The notes under the pieces were generated by a model that worked only from the letters and a program-made list of their open reading frames with translations, was not told the DNA's origin and ran no database searches. Positions 1-10,869 of a stretch of 64,000 nt of DNA are shown here, piece after piece (positions within the stretch are counted from its first letter, which is position 1; each line of letters begins with the position of its first letter). The stretch spans positions 24,951,001 to 25,015,000 of the forward strand of contig NW_026623008.1 in assembly GCF_023065955.2 (NCBI RefSeq). The letters are read 5' to 3'. A program made the translations under genes and the position numbers. Origin of the DNA: Ursus arctos (Eukaryota; Chordata; Mammalia; Carnivora; Ursidae).

Positions 1-1270
1 CACCCGCCTCTGAAGTCCCCTGGTCACACTGATTGGTTCAGTTACAGGCATGTGACCCAGGGTGGTCCAATCAGAGTGGACCACAGAACTTGTGCATGGG
101 GTCCTAGGGGAGAGCGCTGTCCTGAGGCTGCTGCAAGCCATCTGCCTCGTTCTTGGACCAAAATGTTAGTCCTTTTGGCATCAGAGTATAGTCTTGGACT
201 TTTCACTGGAGATGAGCCCACGATGTTTCATTTTTTTTGTCTAAGGCAGTTTGAATTAGGGTTCTGCCACTTAAAATGAGTCAAAAGTGGTAATTTGACA
301 CAAATGGGATTGTTCTGTGTCGGTGCTGTATTGTTCAGGCAATAACACACCATGAGCAATGCTTCTTATCAATCAATATAGGTTGGTATGGAATATTTTG
401 AAATGGCTCCTGACTTCTCAACATCAAAAAGACTGGGCCAAAATGTAAAATTGCCTTTTTGTCACCGCGTTATGCATGCAACAGACTTCCCTAATTCCAT
501 CTCCACTCCTATTCCAGGATGGACTTAGACTTCATCCTCTACTGCTATTCGAACTTTTACTCTCAAAACAAAAGTAAAAATACATACTTTGAAAAGTCTT
601 ATAGAACTGGAGAGCCTTTAGGGAATAGAAGGTGATACAGTGGAGTGATTCAGAAGTTCAAGGTCTGGAGTCAGGCCATTTATGGAAGACTCACGTGTGC
701 CAGATCCTGTGTTGGTTATCGGGAGGCCCCGCATAGACTGCTGTCAGGTTCCTGCCCTGTAAGAACTTTCCTTCTGATGAGACGGATGTGGGCATAAACT
801 ATAGCACGACAAAGCACGATGAAAGTGAAGGCTACACAGAGTGCCAGGGGGTGGGAGTGGGTACTCCCTACCAAGGAGACCTTTGAAGTCTTCAGGGAGG
901 AAGCAGCTTTATCCTACTTGGCAACCTTGTACTGGTGCTGGCAAGACTCCTTTTTCCCATTCCCCGTTCCCTACAGCTGTTGTTCCAACTTGGCTCTGCT
1001 TCCCCTCCATCCCAACCCCCACTCTCTCAGGAGACGCCCTCATTTTCTGTTTCATTGAGAAAACAGAGATCATCAAACATAAGTACTCTCAGTTTTCTTC
1101 TTTCTCAACATGTAATCCACACCCATCCCTTCCTCCTGGTCTCAAATCTCACAAGAAGCTAGAATGCACTTGCAACCCAATTCCCCTGCCTTCCTCAGGC
1201 CCTTACTCCTCATCGTAAAGATGCAAATCCTTCAGCCCTCTAAGCTTGCACAGGTTGGCTTAGTGCTGTG
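1..1270. other. Left-edge intronic stretch, mostly unique, with an L2 remnant
   Basis: No gene is seen. Around 690-850 the phrases 'cagatcctgtgttggttat' and 'cctgccctgtaagaacttt' resemble an L2 tail in reverse orientation. The rest, including a pyrimidine-rich patch near 940-1060, has no recognised content. Short open frames here have no family features. Confidence 0.4.
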
Positions 1271-1274
1271 AAAC

Positions 1275-1430
1275 AGGTGGTTCTGATCTTAATGTCTGCA
1301 GGAACTTGGGCAAGTTCTCTCCTCTGAGCCCTCCCCTGTGCAATGGGGATAATGCTCACTTTACAGGTTGTTTTAGTGAATAAATGATATAATACATGCA
1401 AGAGCATTTGGCACAGTTCTTCACACCTAT
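1275..1430 (+). repeat. MIR SINE remnant
   Basis: The MIR phrases 'cttgggcaagttctctcctc', 'aatggggataatgctcac' and 'gcatttggcacagttcttc' appear in the usual order. This is an old tRNA-derived mammalian SINE. Confidence 0.75.
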
Positions 1431-1437
1431 TATGTAC

Positions 1438-2031
1438 TGTGGTGGGCAGCCTCTAGGGTGGCTGTCTCATGATCCACCCCTGCTAGTGTCCATACCCATG
1501 TCCCATCCCTTCTTAAACATGGGCAGAACCTGTGACTGACCCATAGAATGAAGCAAAAGAGATGAACTGTGACCTCTGTGATTATGTAATGATCTATAAA
1601 ACTCCATCTTGCTACCTGATTTGCTCTAGAGACTTTGCTGACTTGATGAAGTGGCCAAGCTGGGGAAACTCACGTGGCAAGGAACTATGGTCAGTCTCTA
1701 GGAGCTGAGGGGGGCCTCAGACCAACAGCCGCAAAAAAACCCAAAACAAAACACTAAAGCTCCCGGTCCTACAACCACAAGGAACTGAGTGTTGCAGCAA
1801 CCACATAAGCAGGAAAGTGAGTCCTTCCACAGTTGAGCCTCCAGATGAGAACCCTGTCCTGGTTGACACCTGGACTGAAACCTTGTGAGGCCTCACAGCT
1901 AAGCTAAGCTGATACGGGATTCCTGATCCACAGAAACTGAGAGACAATGAATGTGTGAGATAGTGAATGTGTGTTGTTTTAAGCCAGTAAGTGTATGGTA
2001 ATTTGCCTCATGGCAATAGATAATCAATACA
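1438..2031 (+). mobile_element. Solo LTR of MLT1 type (ERVL-MaLR)
   Basis: The element begins TGTGGTGGGCAG and ends AATACA, flanked by GTAC on both sides (1434-1437 and 2032-2035). Near its 3' end it has the MaLR signature 'tgttgttttaagccagtaag' followed by 'ggtaatttg' and 'caatagataatcaa'. The middle ('cgtggcaaggaact', 'aagctaagctgat') resembles the two LTRs at 4985-8155, so they are probably related families. No internal region follows, so this is a solo LTR. Confidence 0.7.
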
Positions 2032-2035
2032 GTAC

Positions 2036-2740
2036 TCCATCAATGCCAGCTTCCTTCTAATTTTAGAAGACACTGTCTTTAACCTTATTTCTCCCTCCAG
2101 ATTCTACTTTATCTGTTTAATTTCCTTTCTTTTGTACCCTCTTGAAGGTGGAGGAGCCCCTCCCCCTCAGGGTAGATTGGATCCTGACTTGTACTCCTCT
2201 GTAGTGGTTCCAGTTGGGTTGTCTTGCTTCCAGCCTGACCTACGGGCTCTCGGTGGGCAGCAGCTGTGTGTTGTACCACACTCCTCTCTGGGAAGACGGC
2301 CACCACACAGCTAGGCCCAGCCCTCATGCCGCCCCTTTCTGGTTTCCTGTTTGATTAATTACACGAAGGTGGGTGGCCAAGTCAGAGTTTTGACAACAGT
2401 CTGCATCGCCCCTGCTGAAGAAGAACTCCATTAACATTCCTTTATGAAAAAGTCGACAGGAGGGTGTGAATCTGCAGGTTTCTAATGACTGTAATGGAAT
2501 GACAGTGAGGCAGAGGGAGGGAAAGAGGAGGAGGAGAAGGGGGAGCCAGGCCTAAGACAGTGGGCTAGAGGAGAAGCAGGCAGGGAGGCTGGTGTGGTGC
2601 CAGCATTCCAGACCCACTCAGCTGGGCTCTGTGGCCCTGTCCTTGGGAAAAGGAAGGCAGAGTCTTTGGGCCCATCACTGTCTCAATGAATGAATCACTG
2701 CACCCTGATCCTTCTCTCCCAAAGCTTTTCCTATGTTCAC
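2036..2740. other. Intronic stretch without genes
   Basis: Mostly unique-looking DNA. A purine-rich patch lies at about 2500-2590. A segment near 2340-2500 is AT-balanced and repeat-free and might be conserved, but nothing specific is seen. Confidence 0.4.
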
Positions 2741-2743
2741 TTA

Positions 2744-3285
2744 TTCATTCATTTATTCATTTATTCAACAAATATTTATGTAAATCTTATGCCTGCAATA
2801 TACCAGAAACTGTTCTGGTGCTAGGAATACAGCAAGGTCCTTGATCTCTTACATTCCAGGGAGGGGGAGACGGATAATAAGTCAACAAATAAACACACCA
2901 GATCATTTTTTGATAGTGTCAAGTGCTCTGAAGAAAATAAACAAGGGTAATGAGATAAACAATGACAAGTGGGGTTGAGGGCACTTTAAATCAGTGGTCA
3001 AAGATGACATCTGGGTTCAGATTTAAAGGACAAGAAGGAACCAGGCATGCCAAGGTCTGAAGAAAGAGTTCTTCAAGTAGCAGGACAGCTAGTGCAAAGG
3101 TCCTGAGGCAGAAGTGAGCTCGGCATATTAGAGGGAGAGTAGGGAGGCCAGACTGACAAGGTGTGAGAGGCAGTTGGAGTGGGACAGACCTTGGAAAGGA
3201 GTTTATTTTGAAATCTAAGTGCAATGGGGAGCCACAGAGTTTTCTGCAGGGAGAGCCATGTGCTTTCATTTTGACTTCTGGTTAT
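2744..3285 (-). repeat. LINE L2 remnant, antisense
   Basis: It starts with the reverse complement of the L2 3' tail ('attcaacaaatatttatg', 'aaactgttctggtgctagga'). It continues with 'gtgcaaaggtcctgaggcag', the reverse of the L2 phrase 'cctcagggcctttgcac'. Confidence 0.75.
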
Positions 3286-3611
3286 TGGTCATTTTAGCAT
3301 CTTCAGAAACCATTCAGTGCCAACGAGGGGATGAGAGCCCCTCCAAGGTCTGCAAGAGCAAGAGACAAGGCTAACAAATACCAAACCCATGACATTTTTC
3401 TTTTTTGGAGGGGAAATAATCAGGACCCTCTACTTGGTACTCGTTGGAGCAGCTATAAGCTAAAAATCAAACATGGAAAGTCTAAAACTTCTACCCCTGT
3501 GATTCATTTTCCCCAGGGATGGGGAGAAGGGTAGGCATGGGTGGCAGAATATGCCATAAGGACATTTCTTCCCAGGTCTCATATGTGCATGTGGAACAGC
3601 TTCCACTCAAC

Positions 3612-3800
3612 CAGTGGTTCTCAACCTTGAGCCTGCATTAGGCTCGCCTCAGGGCTTGTTAGCACACAGATTGCTAGGCCCCACTCCTAGAATTTGATTC
3701 AATTTTGGGGGGAGTTGGACCTAGAATTTGCATTTCTAAAAGTTCCCAGGTGACACTGATGCTACCAGTCGAAGGCCCACAGAGGAATGCTTCTCCCTCT
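3612..3800. repeat. MER5A-like hAT-Charlie DNA transposon
   Basis: It opens with 'cagtggttctcaaccttgag', followed by 'acacagattgctaggcccca', 'gaatttgcatttctaa' and 'agttcccaggtgac', the characteristic blocks of MER5A. The distal inverted terminus is degraded. Confidence 0.8.
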
Positions 3801-4133
3801 TGCAACCCGGGCATTCACTTGGAAGAGTAATAAGAAGCAAGACTTATCTGCCTAGTGGGTTTGAGAAGAGGCGCTAACCATACCCTTCTCCCCCCTCCCC
3901 CAAAAAAACTTGGCTGCAGAACGTGTTCAGGTCTGAGCTTCAATTAGTTCATTGGTAATAGAGGCAACAGGTTGATCCTCATCTGTCTTTCTCCTGCACC
4001 CGCCACTGATTCCAAACCTGACAAGAATAAGCATATTTATTTATTGGGTTTGCCTTAAATCCCAACAGAGAAGTTGATACCAGTTGCAAAACAATTGGTT
4101 ACCATCTGGAACACACAACTGTGTTGGGATCTT

Positions 4134-4337
4134 TTTTAAATATATGTTTTATTTATGTATTTATTTGAAAGAGAGAGAAAGAGACAGAGCATGAACAGGG
4201 AGGTGGAGGCAGAGGGAGAGGGAGAAGCAGACTCCTAGCTGAGCAGGGAGCCTGATGCAGGGCTCAATTCCAGGATTTTGGGATCATGACCTGAGCCAAA
4301 GGCAGATGCCCAACCAACTGAGCCACCCAGGCGTCCC
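4134..4337 (-). mobile_element. Can-SINE (SINEC), minus strand
   Basis: On the minus strand the element has the tRNA-derived head ('cctgggtggctcagttggtt' class), then a CT-rich region and an A/T-rich tail. It is flanked by a 16-bp duplication, ACTGTGTTGGGATCTT, at 4118-4133 and 4338-4353. The tail is short and lacks a long pure A run, suggesting moderate age. Confidence 0.9.
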
Positions 4338-4984
4338 ACTGTGTTGGGATCTTATAATTGATTTTACCTTCCACTAAATCATCAATTGTTTGAGGACCAC
4401 AAGATCCAATTTCTGGGCTGTTAAGCTCAAGGATCAGGTCCATGGATAGGGCATGGTCCTTAGGGTGATATCACCAAGGCAATGATGCTCCCTTGTCCTG
4501 TCATGTACCTCTAATCACACTCTCCCAAATTATACTTGCCCTACAGGTGTGCTGGAGAATAAATGACGTATCATTGTAAATGAAGTCTGGTGTGTAGGAA
4601 GTACCCTATGAATGAGGGTGCCTGCCCTGGTCTCTAAAGGATGGTTTAAAAGAGGTGAGAACAACAAACAAAAGGGCAGTTGAAGCAGGAGGAAGCTTAG
4701 CCAGGGGCCCAGATGGGGCCATGTGATGCTCCAGGCTGGTCTAGACTTCTGGGTTGGTGGGATGCCATGAACATTCTCGAGTGGCCCATCCCCTTATAAG
4801 TTTCCATGCACTAGCTCTCACTACCCACTGCTCCCTTTCCAATCCCTTCTCTGCTCTGGCTGCCTGATTGATGTTGTAAGACTTCCCCTTCAACAGTAAA
4901 GTGTTTCAGTGGTTGCCCATTGCCTATGGGAGTCTGACGTAGCATAATCAAGCCACTGCTGCCTCTGCACTGTCGCCCACACTC

Positions 4985-5457
4985 AGCTTCTCAAGTAGCT
5001 CCCAGTGATCCCCACCTCCTGATATTCACAGTCTTGTATAATTCCTCCCTTTATGTGTGGGCTGGACCTAGTGACTTACTTCTAATGAGCGGAATAGGGC
5101 GAAACTGATAAGATGTCACTTCTTTACTAGTGACTAGGCTACAAAAGACGATCTCTGTCTGTCTCTCTCGCTTGCTCAAAGCAAACGGACATGTTGAAAG
5201 TTGTCCTGTGGAGAGGCTCATGTGGCAAGAAACTGAGGGTGGCTTGCCTGCCAGGAAGGAACCCTGCCCACAGCCACGAAGAAGCTCAGAGCTGGACCAC
5301 TCCCGGGCTCCTGTGCACACCTTTACTGCAGCCTTGTGACAGACGGAGATCAGCCACCTGATTCCTGACTCCCAGAAACTAGGCTAGTCAATGCTGTTGT
5401 TTCATGCTACTATGGTTTGGGGTAATTTGTTACAAATCAAAAGAGAGAACAATATAG
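4985..5457 (+). repeat. Left LTR of the MaLR element
   Basis: Similar in order and wording to the right LTR, including the Leu-rich U3 phrase 'tgtgggctggacctagtgac' and the end 'ggggtaatttgttac'. The left edge adjoins an L2 scrap ('tcagtggttgcccattgcct' near 4910) and is uncertain by some tens of bases. Confidence 0.65.
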
Positions 5458-5581
5458 ATTATGGTATCAAAAGAGGCATAGTATCATGAAAAATATCTAA
5501 AATGTAAGATGGCTTTGGAATCAGACCATGGGGGGAAGCTGGAAATATTTTGTGAAGCTTGTTAGAAAAACCTGAACTTTG

Positions 5582-5784
5582 GGGGCGCCTGGGTGGCACA
5601 GCGGTTACGCGTCTGCCTTCGGCTCAGGGCATGATCCCGGCGTTCTGGGATCGAGCCCCACAACAGGCTTCTGCGCTATGAGCCTGCTTCTTCCTCTCCC
5701 ACTCCCCCTGCTTGTGTTCCCTCTCTCACTGGCTGTCTCTATCTCTGTCGAATAAATAAATAAAATCTTAAAAAAAAAAAAAAA
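5582..5784 (+). mobile_element. Young Can-SINE (SINEC) inside the MaLR internal region
   Basis: The head GGGGCGCCTGGGTGGCACAG contains the tRNA-like A box, followed by the B box 'gggatcgagccccac', a CT-rich stretch, AATAAATAAATAAAATCTT and a 16-base A tail. It is flanked by a perfect 18-bp duplication at 5564-5581 and 5785-5802 (agaaaaacctgaactttg). The perfect duplication and pure tail indicate a recent insertion. Confidence 0.95.
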
Positions 5785-6233
5785 AGAAAAACCTGAACTT
5801 TGAGGATGCTGCCAGTGAAGGCTCAAAAGGCAGTGAGGACATGTTACTGGAAAGTGGAGGGAGGGGATCCTTGTGACGTAGTGGCAGAAAGCTTAGTGAC
5901 ACTGTTGTCCGCAGTTATGTGGAAAGCAGAACACGTGCCTACTCAACTCAGTGATCCAGCTAAGGACATGTCCAAGCAAAGTGTTGAAGGCACTCTCTGG
6001 TTTCTTCTTGCTGCATAAGTGAGAAAGGGAGATAAATTGAGGGAAAGATTGTTAAAAAGGAGCCAGGACCTGATAGTTTTGAAAATTCTCAGAGTCCTAA
6101 GACAGCAAAGGATACTAAAAATCAAGAAATGGCTTTCCTGCACTGTCAGGGAAAGGCGGTCTGGAGATAAAGTGAGGGTGTGACTGTCCCGCCTTTGGGT
6201 GAGAGCTCAGGAAGATCAAAAGAGCACAGTGTC

Positions 6234-6807
6234 AACCCAGCAATTGCACTACTAGGTATTTACTCAAAGGATACAAACACTGTGATCCGAAGGGGCACCT
6301 GCACCCCAGTGTTTATAGCAGCAATGTCCACAATAGCCAAACTGTGGAAAAAGCCCAGATATCCATCGAAAGATGAATGGATAAAGAAGATGTGTATCTA
6401 TACACAATGGAATATTATGCAGCCATCAAAAATGAAATCTTACCATTTGCAACGACGTGGATGGAGCTAGAGGGTATTATGCTGAGTGAAATAAGTCAAT
6501 CAGAGAAAGACAATTATTGTATGATTTCAATCATATGTGGAATATAAGAATTAGCATCCAAGATCATAAGGGAAGGGAGGGAAAACTGAACGGGAAGAAA
6601 TCAGAGAGGGAGACAAACCATGAGAGGCTCTTAACTCTAGGAAACAAACTGAGGGTTGCTGGAGGGGAGGTGGGTAGGGGGATGAGGTAACTGGGTGATG
6701 GGTATTAAGGAGGGCATGTGATGTGATGAGCACAGGGTGTTATATGCAACTGATGAATCTGAAAATAATGATGTACTATATGTTGACTAATTGAATTTAA
6801 ATTTAAA
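6234..6807 (+). mobile_element. 5'-truncated L1 (3' end of ORF2 plus 3' UTR)
   Basis: It begins inside the last part of ORF2 ('caacccagcaattgcactac', 'agcaatgtccacaatagcc', 'tggaatattatgcagccatc') and runs through a carnivoran L1 3' UTR to a short A-rich end. A 16-bp duplication with one mismatch (AAAAGAGCAYAGTGTC) lies at 6218-6233 and 6808-6823. The ORF2 part aligns with the end of the intact copy at 17991-21818 but carries frame breaks. Confidence 0.9.
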
Positions 6808-6823
6808 AAAAGAGCATAGTGTC

Positions 6824-7642
6824 CGTCACACAAGGCTCTTTAAAGAAATTAGGGTGGGTTTCTCAGGCCCTCTAGATCAAACAGCAGGGCCTCTGGGAAG
6901 CATCAGAGCATTGTCCCTTGTTCATCTTAGCAGATGCCCAAGGTAAAGAGGGGTTTAGTCCAAAGAAATCTGTGCACGTGGCTTCTGTGTAACAAGTGAG
7001 TTTCCGATTTAGAGAAGACCCCCAAAGGTCTTAAGAAAACTATCATTAGAAGAAACACTGTTACCTTGGACTGAAAAGGACAGAGACAGTACGAAATAAA
7101 AAGAGGTCACTGGACTCCCCAAATTCTCAACATATGCTTTCTTCCATGAAAAAGAGAAGAATGACTCAGAGGGAAGAACCAAGAACTCAGAATGTGGAGC
7201 TGCAAGCCATGGGAAATGATTCCCAGATTTTGAAAGTAATCAAGAAGGTTCCTGTATTTTCCTGGCTGGATTTCAGAATAGTTATGGACCAGGGACTCCT
7301 TTATGCCTCACATTTCCCCCTCTTTTTGAGTAGGAATGTCTTTAAGCATGACCCTATGCCTGTCCCACCACTGTGTGTTGGGTATGTGGGGGCAGGCAAT
7401 GTTTCTCTCTCTGGTTTTGTAAAACAACAGTTCCAGAGTAACAGTCTTCTAGAACCCACCTTTGAGGAACTACACCCAGGAGCCTTGTCCATACCTGAAC
7501 CTGATTTAGATGATAATATTCTGGACTCTCAGCTTATGCTATCATGGGATGAGACTTTGGGGGACCTGAGGAAGGGGCAACTGCATCAACTGCATTTTGC
7601 ATGTGGAAGGGGAAGGAGTCACTGGGGACCAGTGGGCAGCCT
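6824..7642 (+). repeat. MaLR internal region, 3' part
   Basis: Phrases such as 'tgcctgtcccaccactgtg', 'ccatacctgaacctgattta' and 'gatgagactttgggggacc' match the 3' internal sequence typical of MaLR elements just before the LTR. A 170-codon open frame (7134-7646) lies here but shows no retroviral motif and is best read as chance in a non-coding relic. Confidence 0.7.
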
Positions 7643-8155
7643 GTAATAAGGCAGCGTCAGAAATGACTCCATGATCTTCATCTCCTGGCATTTGTGCCCT
7701 TGATCAATCCCCTCCCCTTTGTGCGGGCTGGGCCCAGTGACTTGGTTTTAGCGAGCAGGATACAGCAAAAGTGGTAGGCTGTCCCTTTTGAAATGAGGTT
7801 GTAAAGGACTGGGCCTCCTGGTCTTATTCTCTCCCTCTCAGACTTGCTCTAATGAAGTAAGCAGCGATGTTGAAAGCCACCCTATGGAAAGGCACTGAGG
7901 TGGTCTCTGATCAACAGCACTGGTGCCCTTAATCCTTCAACAAGCTTAGAACACACCTTCTTTCCCAACTGAGCTTTGAGAGGACTGCACCCTTGGTAGA
8001 TACCTTGATTGCAGCTTTGTGAGAAACCCTGAGCCAGAGGACCCAGCTAAGCCACACCCAGATTCCTAGCACACAGAACATGCAAGACAATAAGCACTGC
8101 TTAAAGCCATAAGTTCTGGGGCAACTTGTTACACAGCAATAGATGCTTAATATTC
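7643..8155 (+). repeat. Right LTR of the MaLR element
   Basis: Contains 'gtgcgggctgggcccagtga', 'agcagcgatgttgaaagcc', 'gagccagaggacccagctaa' and the end 'cttgttacacagcaatagat'. It parallels the left LTR and the solo LTR at 1438-2031. Confidence 0.7.
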
Positions 8156-8164
8156 CCACCCAAA

Positions 8165-8495
8165 GGCCCTGCTACACGTTATTTCCCCCAGAAACATGAT
8201 ACCCTCACGTTCTCCTCAGGGCCTTTGCACATGCTATTCCAGGCTGGGATCCTCCTCCTTACCTTTTAGATCTGGTAAACTTCTACCTTCAGAGGAAAGT
8301 CAGGTCAGGCTTCCTCCAGGAAGTCCTCTTTGACTCTTCCACCCTCCTCTGTGCTCCCATAACATCATCATCCCTTTGCAGATCACATTGTATCACCTGT
8401 TTGTCTCTTGGACATGTGGAGAAGGGCAGGGACCTTGCCTTATTCATCCTGGCACCCTTAAAATCTAACACAACACCTGACATGCATTCAAATGA
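8165..8495 (+). repeat. LINE L2 3' end
   Basis: L2 phrases in sense order: 'ctcctcagggcctttgcac', 'caggcttcctccaggaagtc', 'agggcagggaccttgcctta'. Confidence 0.75.
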
Positions 8496-8504
8496 TAATG
8501 TAAA

Positions 8505-8640
8505 CATTTACTGCATTCCTATGCCATGCTGGTGCTGTTTGAGGCGATTTAGATGTAATTATTTTATTTGATAATAAACCCAATGAGGCAAGAACTTTAA
8601 ACACCCCTGTTTTGCAGGCAGGGAACTGAGACTCTAGGCT
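8505..8640. repeat. MIR-like remnant
   Basis: The phrases 'tgataataaacccaatgagg' and 'gcagggaactgagactctag' resemble the central and 3' parts of MIR, degraded. Confidence 0.5.
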
Positions 8641-9535
8641 GGGTGCTCAGTGCCTGCTCGCTGGAATCATGACAGGTACGTTGCTCCTCTTATCCTGTGG
8701 TTGGCGGGGGTCGGTCCCCTCCTCGCCGGGACTCTGCAAAGGGCAGAGTTGGCCCAGAAGGCCTCCTGAGCACCAAGACACAAACTCTGTGCTTGACTGG
8801 TTACAGAATTTTGTATTTCCAGAGAAATACCTGGATATATCTCTTGGCACCTCCAAGAAAGGACTTGGCTGGCATCCAGAGGATTTACTGGGCACCAGAA
8901 ACCACACCTCCAGCTCTCTGCTCACAGCTGTGCCTCTGGCCTGCAGGCAGAAGCAGCATTTTCCTACCCCTCACACCCTGTCATTATAAACCACGTAAAT
9001 TCCTCGATACTCATGTTGAAATGAACAGATGTGGCTCTGTATTTTTAATGCATTATCTGCAATTAGCAGCAGTGGGCATGGAGGAGCTCTGCCAGCCCTG
9101 GGGCTGCCCCTTGCAGATGCAGCTGTGAGTACATTTGTGTGGAAGACTCTGGCCAGACTCCTCTGGCGAGCGGGAGAGGGAACTTCCATCTGTAGAGGGT
9201 CTCCTCTGCCAGGAAGCAGAAAGAGGACTGCTAAGCCTGATTGTCATTGCACGGCCGGCCTGGGCTCCCTTCCACCCATCTTGCTGCTGAAACACTCTGA
9301 GATGATGTCCTCCCAGTGGGCAGATGGCAGTCCTGAAAGTCATGGGTGGTAAAAGTATTCACAGGCTCTCGGTCTGCAGCATGGAGGGGAGCTCTGTCAA
9401 GTGCAAATGAGGCATGCTCAAGGCCCAAGGCAAACCCGAGAGGGTATCTGCACGTCCTTTTGAAAAGAAAGGGGCTGGTTACTGAGAGTTAATGGGTGTG
9501 CACCAGCTTTGTCCAAAGAGGGGCAGTTTGGGCCA
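8641..9535. other. Intronic stretch without genes
   Basis: No repeat or gene recognised. Overlapping open frames on both strands are short and look like chance frames in moderately GC-rich DNA. Confidence 0.4.
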
Positions 9536-9539
9536 TAAA

Positions 9540-9635
9540 CACCATGCTACTAACTAGCATGTATCGGGTACCTTCTACGTACCAGGCCCTGTTTCTAAGT
9601 GCTCTTCAGGAGTCATCATATTTAATTCCAGAAGC
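9540..9635. repeat. MIR or L2 fragment
   Basis: Contains 'ccttctacgtaccaggccct', 'aagtgctcttcaggag' and 'tcatatttaattcc', typical of the 3' half of MIR-class repeats. Confidence 0.45.
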
Positions 9636-9679
9636 AGTGTGGACGCCTACCCCACCCACCAAGCCACAGCCAACGACCA

Positions 9680-10190
9680 CCAGGAATCCACCTGTAGTTA
9701 AACAAAGTTCGTATTATTGGCTTGTGGCAGTGAGCGAGAGTGCACAACACTGGGAGCTATGGGGCTCTCAGTAAGAGGGTGTTGGGAAGAATCTACTGCA
9801 GGATTCGGGCTTGTGTTGGGCGATTTGGCGAGGGCTCAAGGAAGTGGAGCTTTGCTCTGGATTAGACGTTGTCAAGAAGTAGGTGTATTTCTATGATTGG
9901 GTACTTCATAAATTTTATCTAGAAGGCAGGAGGAATGAAGCAAGACTAAAGTTGCAACTGGTAAAGCAGCAGCTGTCACGCACGTTAGCCAAGTTGCAGA
10001 GGGAGGGGAATGTTTGGTCATTTTCCTGTTTTGGTAATGTTCTTGCTTGTGTTGGAGTTCAGATGTGATTATGAAGCGGTCTTGTTTTTAACTTAATCCA
10101 TCATGGTCATGAAGCGGCCTGTCTGATGCTGACATTTATGTATAACAGGACAACACCAAGGTCTGGCGTGGGTGTCAGGCCAGCTCGCAG
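9680..10190. other. Unassigned stretch, possible old retroelement piece
   Basis: A 'gattgggtacttcataaatt' phrase followed by 'tgaagcaagactaaagttgc' feels like an eroded LTR internal sequence, but no family could be named. No coding potential is seen. Confidence 0.25.
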
Positions 10191-10264
10191 CAAAGCGGTG
10201 CCAGGTCAGTTTCTGGCCCTCAGGGGCTGTTGCTCCCCTCTTCAGCAGACCCCGTGATTGTAGC

Positions 10265-10345
10265 AACTTAGAGAAATGGAGAAACTGAGGCTCAGAGAGT
10301 TGTCATAGCCAGGAAGTGGTGCTGTGGTTCCATCAGTGAAACTAA
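10265..10345. repeat. MIR fragment
   Basis: The MIR core phrase 'aaactgaggctcagagagtt' is followed by 'agccaggaagtgg'. Confidence 0.6.
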
Positions 10346-10444
10346 CTTGGGTGGGTGCCAAGGGACTTGGGAGACGAAACTGGGGGGAAGGGGTATGATT
10401 ATGGGAAGCAAGGCAGACTGTGATGGGGACTGGCCACAACAGAG

Positions 10445-10640
10445 AATAGAAAGAACACAGGTCTAGAGTCAGAGATCTCCATTTTAGAAATCTATCCCTG
10501 CCACTAACTGGGTAGGTGGTCCTAGGCAATTTATTGAACATCAGAGATTCCATTTCTTCCGCCTGTTGGGAATATAAAAATCTGTTTCCCAAGGGCCATT
10601 GTGAGTCTAAAATGAAAATACACAGAATAGAGTATCTAGG
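10445..10640 (+). repeat. MIR SINE remnant
   Basis: Ordered MIR phrases: 'ctatccctgccactaactgg', 'tcctaggcaatttattgaac', then 'gccattgtgagtctaaaatg'. Confidence 0.65.
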
Positions 10641-10654
10641 CAATCCCTGGGAAG

Positions 10655-10865
10655 AAGACAGACCACTTTGCACATGCACTGCATGCCAGACACTGTCCTA
10701 AGTCCTGCACATGTGTTGACTCCTTCAATACAGCAAGCCCATGACGCAGATTCTGTGATAGACTATGGTTTGCAAGTGGGAAGATGGAATACAGAGAGGT
10801 TAGGCAACCTAACCGAGGTCACACGGCAATCAAGTAGTAGAACTCAGGCATTCCGGCTCTAACAT
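10655..10865. repeat. MIR SINE remnant
   Basis: Contains 'catgccagacactgtcctaa', 'tacagagaggttaggcaacc' and 'gaggtcacacggcaatcaag', the reverse-half structure of MIR. Confidence 0.7.
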
Positions 10866-10869
10866 CCTC

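Larger units (their letters stand above)
4985..8155 (+). mobile_element. Nearly complete ERVL-MaLR element with both LTRs, nested by later insertions
   Basis: Two related LTRs (about 4985-5457 and 7643-8155) flank about 2.2 kb of internal sequence in the same orientation. The LTRs share 'gtgtgggctggacctagtga'-like phrases, a 'gcaaac/gaagtaagc' block before 'atgttgaaag', and the ending 'ggtaatttgttac'. Directly after the left LTR comes 'attatggtatcaaaagaggc', which fits the primer-binding-site region of MaLR elements, then non-coding MaLR-type internal sequence. A young SINEC (5582-5784) and a truncated L1 (6234-6807) have landed inside. MaLR elements are non-autonomous relics moved by ERVL enzymes; no gag, pol or env gene is visible. 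The exact family is not certain. Confidence 0.7.

Noticed and set aside
819..1218. Overlapping plus-strand frames of 79 to 125 codons
   Set aside because: Pyrimidine-rich intronic DNA; no domain and no splice context.
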